The notes beneath the pieces were generated by a model. That model was not told the origin of the DNA and ran no database searches. It worked only from the letters and a program-made list of their open reading frames with translations. Both the position numbers and the translations under genes were made by a program. Of a stretch of DNA of 11,216 nucleotides, positions 6,006 to 11,216 are shown in pieces. How positions within the stretch are numbered: position 1 is the stretch's first letter; every line of letters begins with the position of its first letter. Source of the stretch: CAYLXP01 sp964387425 (lineage in GTDB: Bacteria > Verrucomicrobiota > Kiritimatiellia > UBA8416); contig CAYLXP010000163.1 in assembly GCA_964387425.1 (NCBI GenBank), positions 1-11,216 of the forward strand, read 5' to 3'.

Positions 6006-6983
6006 TCAGAAAGAGTTGATCTCGCGCTCCAGGTCGGAGATCTGTGCCATCATGTCGGCGAACTCCGGACGCGCGCCGTAGAACATGAATTCCATCGCGG
6101 CATAGTCCACCTCGAGGCTCTTGTAGACGTGCGGTGGAGGAGCAAGCCGCATCGTTCCCGGCTTCGCGAGATCGTATCTGGCCCAGCCCCGGTGATAGAA
6201 CTTGTCCTTGAACGCCACCACGCCTTCCAACAGGCCAGAATCGGCGACTGCCAGATCCTTCACCGGCGTCTTGGCTATCTGGCAGACATCGTAGTAGTGC
6301 CGCGAATACCCCGTCGGTTGCTTGTTGCCCTCTGGCCGGTGTGCTTCGTGATGAAGGATCGTGATCTTCTCCCAGAACGTTCGCTCCGCCTTGATGGCTA
6401 GCACGGTGCATGCTGCCTGCTCGAACGCATCCGGTAATACATCGGCAGCATAGGGTTTCACCGTGTATTCCGCATGTGGATGCCATGATGCCAGCGGCCC
6501 TACCTCCAGGCAGATCTCGCGCCGCAGATAGCCGCTGGGGAAGGAGACCGGGTACTTGATCAGCACCACTTCCGGGTTGTCCTCGATCACGGCCTCGCAC
6601 ACGTCCCCTACGAGCGCCTGCACTTCAGGCAGGAACGTATCTCGCAGGTACTCATGCGCGTGGGCGAGCAGCGCCGTGTTGAACTTGTCTTGCTTGCTCA
6701 CGGACCTTGCCTCTGCCGGGTCCTCGTCCGTCACTTCACGCCAGTCCAGGATTAGGTCCACATCCTCGGAGAATCTCTCGATCAGACCGAACACTTTGGA
6801 CAGGGATGTCCCTCCCTTGAACAGGATCTTTCGGGCCATGTCGGAGGATCGGAACAACCGGTTCAACACCCAGCACACCCAGAAGTCCTTCTCCATCACC
6901 TCCGCCGGCATCGGCTTCAGGGCGCTGGCTTCGCGGATCAGTTCTGCCCGGTCGGCTGCCGGCCACGTCGCGATACGTTCCAT
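6006..6983 (-). CDS. abiEii: AbiEii-family nucleotidyltransferase toxin
   Basis: 325 residues of the AbiEii/AbiGii (PF08843) nucleotidyltransferase family, the toxin half of type IV toxin-antitoxin systems that give abortive infection against phage. Motif I is KGGTSLSKVFGLIERFSEDVDLIL (56-79, here KGGTSLSK and then FSEDVDL), with Asp74 and Asp76 as metal ligands. Further conserved blocks are AERTFWEKITILHHEAHR (199-216) and SRHYYDV (227-233). All are intact, so the enzyme should be active; known relatives modify tRNA or nucleotides with NTP. ATG 6983 shares one base with the TGA of the AbiEi gene, so the two are translationally coupled; the longer upstream frame lies inside that gene and lacks domain character. 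The gene is convergent with the RHH gene. No terminator was recognised after it. Confidence 0.9.
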   Translation of the reverse strand: MERIATWPAADRAELIREASALKPMPAEVMEKDFWVCWVLNRLFRSSDMARKILFKGGTSLSKVFGLIERFSEDVDLILDWREVTDEDPAEARSVSKQDKFNTALLAHAHEYLRDTFLPEVQALVGDVCEAVIEDNPEVVLIKYPVSFPSGYLRREICLEVGPLASWHPHAEYTVKPYAADVLPDAFEQAACTVLAIKAERTFWEKITILHHEAHRPEGNKQPTGYSRHYYDVCQIAKTPVKDLAVADSGLLEGVVAFKDKFYHRGWARYDLAKPGTMRLAPPPHVYKSLEVDYAAMEFMFYGARPEFADMMAQISDLEREINSF

Positions 6984-7594
6984 CAGGATTCTCTCCGGCA
7001 AATGTCCAGGATGGCCTCCCGTATCCAACCGGTAACTAACCCCGTGTCCTTGATTACTTTTGGCCGGAGCTCTGCCGGCAACCACTCACGGAGGGCGACG
7101 ATCGTGTCCGCATTGATGCGGTCGGCGCCGAGTGTCTTGAGGCCCTGCACCAGCACGGCGCTCTCATGATGCTTGAACCCGGACTCCTTCCGCTGGACGT
7201 GCTTGAAGATCAGGTCTTGCTTGCCGACCGTGTACGTCCGGCTCGGGCCGTCTGACAGATAGGCATACTGGCCCTGAATTTGAGTGGACAGACGCAAGGC
7301 ATTCAGTGCCGCCATCCCAGTCGGCTGGATGTTCCAGACGAACTTGCGGGCGAGCGCCCGGGCCACCTGGTCCATGTTGGGGCTCAACGTCCGGTTCAGC
7401 CGCTTGCTGTACTGCGGATAGTCATATATCCCCCGAATCACCCGCCGGATCGTTTCCTTCGTGATCAAACGGTGAAGGGCCACGTCAATACTCGAACGGG
7501 TCCCGAGGTCGCTGAAATCCTTCGGAGAGAAGGACCAACCCCTTCCGTTTCCGTAAATCCTACTAACAACCTTCTGTTCAACAGTTTGCGCCAT
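6983..7594 (-). CDS. abiEi: AbiEi-like antitoxin / transcription regulator (DUF6088 type)
   Basis: 203 residues. Residues 8-60 form a winged helix-turn-helix (KVVSRIYGNGRGWSFSPKDF, then GTRSSIDVALHRLITKETIR and IRGIYDYP), the N-terminal domain of AbiEi antitoxins. Residues 75-135 (DQVARALARKFVWNIQPTGM, then AALNALRLSTQ and YLSDGPSRTY) are typical of the C-terminal domain that counteracts AbiEii. Known AbiEi proteins also bind inverted repeats in their own promoter; here a perfect inverted repeat overlaps the promoter. The start has AAGGA 9 nt upstream. It is the first gene of the pair, antitoxin before toxin, the usual order for abiE. Family assignment rests on recalled motif patterns. Confidence 0.85.
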   Translation of the reverse strand: MAQTVEQKVVSRIYGNGRGWSFSPKDFSDLGTRSSIDVALHRLITKETIRRVIRGIYDYPQYSKRLNRTLSPNMDQVARALARKFVWNIQPTGMAALNALRLSTQIQGQYAYLSDGPSRTYTVGKQDLIFKHVQRKESGFKHHESAVLVQGLKTLGADRINADTIVALREWLPAELRPKVIKDTGLVTGWIREAILDICRRES

Positions 7595-7612
7595 CTGGAG
7601 CCGTCCTTATCT

Positions 7613-7640
7613 GTAAGAAAACATAGTCCCATTTTCTTAC
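7613..7640. promoter_or_regulatory. Inverted-repeat operator candidate for the abiE pair
   Basis: GTAAGAAAA (7613-7621) and TTTTCTTAC (7632-7640) form a perfect 9-bp inverted repeat with a 10-nt spacer. It overlaps the -10 box and most of the spacer of the abiE promoter. In studied abiE systems AbiEi represses its own promoter by binding inverted repeats, which makes this the expected site. Confidence 0.7.
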
Positions 7641-7648
7641 GACAGCAA
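7620..7648 (-). promoter_or_regulatory. Sigma70-like promoter of the abiE pair
   Basis: On the minus strand TTGCTG (7648 to 7643), exactly 17 nt, then TATGTT (7625 to 7620). Transcription would start at about 7612-7613, leaving a leader of about 18 nt with the AAGGA ribosome site at 7608-7604. The arrangement is complete and leaves little room for alternatives. Confidence 0.65.
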
Positions 7649-7905
7649 GACATTTCACGGGTGTCCCATGGTGCAACAGGCTCCGACAGAGAAGTAACCG
7701 CCTTTCCGGCATTGCTGCCCCAGCTTCAGGACGGAGCAGTCACTGCAGTGGAGTGGTTTTTCCCCAGCGCTAGCCTACTGTTTATCCCCATCTATTATGG
7801 CCTATCTCGTGCATGCTGCCTGCGCATTTGCGTAACGAATGGTTTCGCCAAGAAGCAGGGCTGCAAAATGCCTGGATTTCGAGGCGTGTTTCTTGCCGGG
7901 CCTCT
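7649..7905. other. Unassigned spacer upstream of the abiE promoter
   Basis: This is most of the 379-bp stretch between the AbiEi and URO-D genes. No convincing gene was found: an open frame on the plus strand here runs on antisense through AbiEi, and a minus-strand frame (RPGKKHASKSRHFAALLLGE at about 7845-7905) has no start or domain. A short palindrome CACTGCAGTG lies at 7741-7750. It may be relic sequence from the insertion that placed abiE here. Confidence 0.5.
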
Positions 7906-7971
7906 TCAGTCCTGATGAAAGACCTCTTCCATGTCGGCCCACCATTCGCCTTCGGCGCGGTCGGGTAGGGG
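7906..7971 (+). repeat. 66-bp direct repeat, copy B (downstream of URO-D gene)
   Basis: 63 of 66 identical to 5797-5862. It ends 2 bp before the stop codon of the URO-D gene. On the minus strand it reads openly as LPDRAEGEWWADMEEVF followed by HQD and TGA, without the internal stop seen in copy A, but not in the frame of the URO-D gene. Confidence 0.9.
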
Positions 7972-7973
7972 GC

Positions 7974-9017
7974 TTAGTACGCACCAAATTCGCGCACCGC
8001 GTCGGCCATGGCCACCATGTTTTCGACGGGGGTTTCCTCGAGAACCCAGTCGTGGCTGGCACCCGCGATGAAACCGCCGCCCGGTTTCATGATCTCCAAC
8101 ACCTCGCGTGTGCTCTCGCGCACGACCTCGGGGGTGCCATCGATCAGCACGTGATGGGAATCGATGCCGCCGTTGAACACCATCTGCGAACCGTACGTGG
8201 TCTTAAGCGTCTGCAGGTCCATTCCGTGACACGTGCATTGGACGGCATGCAGGGAATCCAGTCCGACATCGATCAAGCCGGGAATCAGTGGTTCGAATCC
8301 GCCGCAGCAGTGCATCTGTACCTTGAGACCATACTCATGCCCGAGATCGACCAGGCGCTTGATGTGAGGCAGCACGAATCGCTCGAACAGGTCCGGCCCC
8401 AGGAGCGGACCGGTTTGACTGCCGAGATCGTTGCCGATGAAGAAGATGTCGATCAGGTCGCCGGCCTCCTCAAAGACCCGCCGACTGGATTCCGCGTAGA
8501 AATCCACCATGTAGGTCATGAGTGCATCGATCATGTCCGGCTCGTCGTACATCTTCATGTACATGCTCTCCATACCCAGGAGATCTATCGCGTCATGCCA
8601 GAACGGGGACCAGTCGCCGCCGAGGATAGCGTATTCATCGTGCCAGCCGGCAGCCTTCTCGCGGATCCCGGACACATTCACGCAGGCAGGATCCGGCCAC
8701 GCGTAGGCATGCACATCCGCCAGGCCGGCCTCCGCCAGTGGGTGCGACAGCGGTTGGCCGTACTCGTAGCCCGCGCGGTCCACGCCAAAGATCGTGCGAC
8801 TCAGCGCTCCCTCGGGCAACGGTTTGTCCGGAACATCATAGCGTGCAAGCACGCGCCGGAAATCGTCCCCCAGCCGCAATCGCAGCGCTTCCTCGTCTGT
8901 CAGACCCAGCTCGCTATTGGCCTTGGCAATGAAGGTGTCCGACAACCCATGCCACATCGGTACGCGGTCGGGTTCCTGGTGATTAAACGTCGTCAGTACC
9001 CGCTCTCTCGAGGTCAC
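7974..9017 (-). CDS. URO-D/MtaA superfamily protein (second URO-D of the operon)
   Basis: 347 residues of the uroporphyrinogen decarboxylase / methylcobamide:CoM methyltransferase superfamily. The N-terminus MTSRERVLTTFNHQEPDRVP is the usual opening of MtaA/CmuA-like members. Candidate metal or thiol-activation residues are His236 and Cys238 in QMHCCGG (HxC), with GASHDWV (His322) where MtaA-type enzymes carry a third ligand Cys. GGID (283-286) and TPVENMV (329-335) are further family motifs. Such proteins often transfer methyl groups to or from corrinoid cofactors; true haem-pathway HemE is unlikely because the haem-site residues are not evident. The start codon is GTG (9015-9017) with GAGGAG six bases upstream. 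It follows its paralogue by 18 nt, so the two are co-transcribed and may form a heterodimer. The substrate is unknown. Confidence 0.85.
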   Translation of the reverse strand: MTSRERVLTTFNHQEPDRVPMWHGLSDTFIAKANSELGLTDEEALRLRLGDDFRRVLARYDVPDKPLPEGALSRTIFGVDRAGYEYGQPLSHPLAEAGLADVHAYAWPDPACVNVSGIREKAAGWHDEYAILGGDWSPFWHDAIDLLGMESMYMKMYDEPDMIDALMTYMVDFYAESSRRVFEEAGDLIDIFFIGNDLGSQTGPLLGPDLFERFVLPHIKRLVDLGHEYGLKVQMHCCGGFEPLIPGLIDVGLDSLHAVQCTCHGMDLQTLKTTYGSQMVFNGGIDSHHVLIDGTPEVVRESTREVLEIMKPGGGFIAGASHDWVLEETPVENMVAMADAVREFGAY

Positions 9018-9035
9018 TCCTGACTCCTCACGTCT

Positions 9036-10280
9036 TCACGCGTTGAACTCTTCAATGGCTTCAAACATCGCAACGATGTTCTCGGGAGGAACTTCCGGCA
9101 GGATGTTGTGGACTGTGTTGAAGACGAAGCCGCCGCCGGGGCTCAGGATCTCAAGACGTTCCAGGACGTGCGCCTTAACCTCTTCGGGCGTAGCACGGTT
9201 GAGCACGGAGCGCGTGTCGCATCCGCCTCCCCAGAAGCAGATGTCCTTGCCAAATTCCCGCTTCAGTTGGTCGGGTTCCATGTCCACACAGTTGGTTTGG
9301 ACTGGATTGATCACGTCATAGCCGGCTTCGATCAGGTCGGGCATGATCTGATAGATGGAGCCGCAGGAGTGCAGGTACGTCTTCATGTTGGAGTTCTTGT
9401 GGACGTAGTCACAAAGCTGGGTATGGCGCGGCTTGAAGAGCTTGCGATAAAGCTCCGGCGGCATGAACGGGCCGGTGTCGATTCCGAGGTCATCCCCGAA
9501 GCGGAGAATGTCGCAGACGTCCCCGACGGCATTGCAGACCTTCTCGAGTGTAGCAAGATGCGACTCCATCAGCGCGTCGAGCAGCTTCTCGACGTTGGCT
9601 TCATCAATGAAGAGATCCATGAGGAAGTTATCCATACGGCGCACAAACGTGCCCCACTCGAACAGGTTGCAGCCGCAGACAATCATCAGGGCGCGGTCGG
9701 TACTTTCCCGCAGTGCGATCGTGCGTGCGCGAAGGTCCTCCCAGAACCCCTCTTCGCCGGCATGGTCCCACGGACTGTGCACAAAAGCGGCCCAGAGCAC
9801 TTTGCCCATGGCGTCGGGTAGGGCGGCGCGCATGTCGTCCGGATAGCCGTCCAGCCAGGGGAAGAGGCTTTGATCGTAGAAGGCGCCGCCGCTCGGCATG
9901 TGTGCGATCTCGGTACCATCCGCCAACTGTGCCGACCACGATCCATCGTCGCACTGCTTGGGATGAAACCATGCTGGATACTGGGCGGTCTGCCCGTCGG
10001 CGGTCTGGATGTCGTACCAGTCACTGTCGGCAGTGTTGAATGCACGGCCTATATCTACGACATCGACGCCGAGACGGTCCAGTACCGCATCTTCCGGCTG
10101 GGCGAGTTGCTGTACGACATCATAGATGCGGCTATGGCCCCCCTCTATTTCGAGGTGCTTCTTCAGGTTGCCGTACGCCATGGCGGAAATGCCCGAGCTC
10201 GGTGTGGCTCCCAGGTCAATCGGCACCGCGTCCGGTTCGCGATGCTCAATAGCGGCTAGTATGCGTTCGCGTGATGTCAC
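9036..10280 (-). CDS. URO-D/MtaA superfamily protein (first URO-D of the operon)
   Basis: 414 residues, longer than its neighbour because of an insertion between about residues 80 and 180 rich in Trp, Asp and Gly (for instance WYDIQTADGQTAQYPAWF). It shares the MTSRER opening and EPDAVP block. Possible ligands are His304 and Cys306 in LHSCGS, Cys354 in GGGCDTR, and His391 in FNTVHNIL, the last aligned with the His322 region of the neighbour. NPVQTNCVDM (325-334) and PPENIVAM (398-405) are family motifs. The start codon is GTG (10278-10280) with GGAGGA 7 nt upstream. It lies 39 nt after the rhaM-like gene and 18 nt before its paralogue, in one operon. Corrinoid-dependent methyl transfer to or from a small substrate is the likeliest chemistry by family, but this is inference. 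Confidence 0.85.
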   Translation of the reverse strand: MTSRERILAAIEHREPDAVPIDLGATPSSGISAMAYGNLKKHLEIEGGHSRIYDVVQQLAQPEDAVLDRLGVDVVDIGRAFNTADSDWYDIQTADGQTAQYPAWFHPKQCDDGSWSAQLADGTEIAHMPSGGAFYDQSLFPWLDGYPDDMRAALPDAMGKVLWAAFVHSPWDHAGEEGFWEDLRARTIALRESTDRALMIVCGCNLFEWGTFVRRMDNFLMDLFIDEANVEKLLDALMESHLATLEKVCNAVGDVCDILRFGDDLGIDTGPFMPPELYRKLFKPRHTQLCDYVHKNSNMKTYLHSCGSIYQIMPDLIEAGYDVINPVQTNCVDMEPDQLKREFGKDICFWGGGCDTRSVLNRATPEEVKAHVLERLEILSPGGGFVFNTVHNILPEVPPENIVAMFEAIEEFNA

Positions 10281-10319
10281 TATGCTGTCCTCCGAGTGAG
10301 TGTCTCTGCTGTTCTCGTA

Positions 10320-11105
10320 CTAGTCCTCGCAAGGCGTAACCTTGTCCATCATGGTCCAGATGCCGTCCGTTCCCGGCAGGGGTACTTGGCAGGGGTCGGT
10401 CTGTTTCCACCACCTGATATTGATCGGATCGGTGCGATCCATTTCGCCGTCTTTCTTGGCGTCGTTCCCCACGTATTCAACGTAAAAGAACTCGTAGAGG
10501 GTTCCCTCAATCTCGGTCAGGAAGATGGAGAAATGGCGGTGGTTTCCGCGCGCCATCTGATCGCATACCCCCGGCCAGACCGCTTGATGGAGCAAGCGGT
10601 ACTCGGCTTCCTTCTCGGGTTTCACCGTGGTGACCATGGAAACCGCGTTCTTCGTGTCTGCCTCACTCCGTGATCCACGGATGTAGGTGATCCACTCCAT
10701 CTGGAGCCATGTGGTTCCGTGGCGCTTCGCGTGCGGATGGGCGTCGATATGGGTGTTGAGAGCACGCACGGCTTCACCTGCGGATTCAAAGTCCGCCGCA
10801 GCTTCGAGGTACTCGTCGCCCGCGTAGTCGAAGTAAACCATGATCCACGTCTTGCCGCTCAGTTCCTTCTTGTAGCAGCTCAGGTTGGTGATATCCGCCT
10901 TCTTCAGAGCCTTGACGGTGCGCTTGCCGGCGAGTTTTCCCAGTGCGGTATCCACGGCCGCTTCGCTACCGGGCTTGACCGAGGCGATCAAAGCGGCCCG
11001 TTTGGTCTTGGCTGTGAGCATGTGGCTCTCGTAGGGGGAGAATGCGGTCGCAGAACCAGCCGCAAACATTGACAACAGCGCAATTAGAGTGAGCTTACTT
11101 GTCAT
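10320..11105 (-). CDS. Exported protein with two L-rhamnose mutarotase-like domains
   Basis: 261 residues. Residues 1-22 (start MTSKLTLIALLSMFAAGSA) form a signal peptide ending near SATAF. Two copies of a dimeric alpha/beta-barrel domain follow: about 35-145 (KRAALIASVKPGSEAAVD through LQMEWITYIRG) and about 153-255 (KNAVSMVTTVKPEKEAEYR, then AVWPGVCDQMARGNHRHFSI, ending MDKV). The second is close to the RhaM (PF05336) pattern, with the VxP...AVWP...H.SIF elements; the first is more diverged and lacks the AVWP motif. RhaM interconverts the anomers of L-rhamnose; export and the domain duplication make a different sugar or a binding role possible. ATG 11105 is preferred over an ATG at 11171 because the signal peptide follows it and AAGGA lies 7 nt upstream. 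First gene of the operon with the URO-D pair. Confidence 0.82.
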   Translation of the reverse strand: MTSKLTLIALLSMFAAGSATAFSPYESHMLTAKTKRAALIASVKPGSEAAVDTALGKLAGKRTVKALKKADITNLSCYKKELSGKTWIMVYFDYAGDEYLEAAADFESAGEAVRALNTHIDAHPHAKRHGTTWLQMEWITYIRGSRSEADTKNAVSMVTTVKPEKEAEYRLLHQAVWPGVCDQMARGNHRHFSIFLTEIEGTLYEFFYVEYVGNDAKKDGEMDRTDPINIRWWKQTDPCQVPLPGTDGIWTMMDKVTPCED

Positions 11106-11147
11106 GGTTGTATCCTTCCTCTTCCTGTGTTCTTGTATCCCAAGTTC

Positions 11148-11162
11148 CACCCCGAAGGGGTG
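11148..11162. repeat. Short perfect GC hairpin
   Basis: CACCCC, GAA loop, GGGGTG: six paired bases, upstream of the rhaM-like gene. With the hairpin at 11174-11192 it makes a REP-like pair; no T run follows on either side. Confidence 0.6.
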
Positions 11163-11173
11163 CCCCATCATGG

Positions 11174-11192
11174 CCCAGGCAGCATGCCTGGG
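11174..11192. repeat. Perfect 8-bp hairpin, REP-like
   Basis: CCCAGGCA (11174-11181), GCA, TGCCTGGG (11185-11192). A second perfect hairpin 11 nt from the first. Together they fill the 5' region of the operon, where no promoter box was convincing. Confidence 0.65.
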
Positions 11193-11216
11193 TACAGGGT
11201 GCGTCCCTCTCCTGAG

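Noticed and set aside
5830..6600. 256-codon minus-strand frame overlapping abiEii
   Set aside because: Mostly a frame shadow of the AbiEii gene. Only its end, inside direct repeat A, may be a real coding relic, reported separately.
7280..7915. Plus-strand open frame antisense to AbiEi and running into the spacer
   Set aside because: It contains no domain and its first half is the complement of AbiEi, which has promoter, ribosome site and partner gene.
5797..7971. Integrase-mediated genomic island with att sites
   Set aside because: The repeats could be att-like, but no integrase or tRNA end is in the window, so only the direct repeats are claimed.
7839..9023. 394-codon open frame on the plus strand opposite the URO-D gene
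   Set aside because: It is antisense to a clear URO-D protein, has His/Arg-rich composition typical of GC-rich shadows, and has no recognisable domain.
7974..10280. HemE (haem biosynthesis) for the two URO-D proteins
   Set aside because: The GTG-started tandem pair, the HxC motifs and the sugar-gene context fit MtaA/CmuA-like members better than a housekeeping HemE.

Overview
The window looks like a scaffold from a metagenome-assembled or draft genome of a carbohydrate-degrading bacterium of the PVC group (Verrucomicrobiota/Kiritimatiellota/Lentisphaerota or Planctomycetota). This is inferred from gene content: a secreted sugar-isomerase-like TIM barrel, an SSS symporter, a GntR/LacI-type sugar regulator, a sialate O-acetylesterase, a rhaM-like protein and two URO-D/MtaA-type proteins. 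The sequence is GC-rich, and a run of exactly 100 N (3095-3194) marks a scaffold join. No rRNA, tRNA, CRISPR array, integrase or transposase gene was seen.

Left block (1-4750) is sugar uptake and processing. A minus-strand operon holds a sodium:solute symporter and, 14 nt after it, an exported sugar isomerase/epimerase-like protein that runs off the left edge. Divergent from it is a GntR-type regulator with a sugar-binding effector domain. Across the N gap, on the same strand, is a secreted sialate/sugar O-acetylesterase. The 149-bp divergent intergenic region has two candidate sites built from the same TAGGCA/TGCCTA half-sites. One is a perfect 24-bp palindrome lying between the -35 and -10 of the regulator's own promoter. 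The simplest model is an autoregulated local repressor that also controls the symporter operon.

Middle block (about 4769-7971) is an accessory island. It has a 217-bp MITE-like element (10-bp flanking direct repeats, 19-bp imperfect terminal inverted repeats, long internal hairpin), a PIN-domain toxin with a ribbon-helix-helix partner, and a convergent AbiEi/AbiEii (type IV toxin-antitoxin/abortive infection) pair. The abiE pair has a clear sigma70-like promoter overlapped by a perfect inverted repeat. It sits between two copies of a 66-bp direct repeat (63/66 identical), suggesting a cassette boundary or a recombination scar.

Right block (7974-11105, minus strand) is a three-gene operon: an exported protein with two L-rhamnose-mutarotase-like (dimeric alpha/beta barrel) domains, then two tandem URO-D/MtaA-superfamily proteins. 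Both URO-D genes start at GTG behind strong Shine-Dalgarno sites. They are divergent members of a methyltransferase-like superfamily, not obvious haem enzymes. No corrinoid protein is in view, so their substrate is unknown. The right edge (11148-11192) carries two short perfect hairpins of REP type.

Most likely places for something new are the operator array at 1961-2084, the possibly leaderless starts of the regulator and the PIN gene, the MITE-like element that supplies part of the PIN promoter, and the direct repeats around the abiE module.
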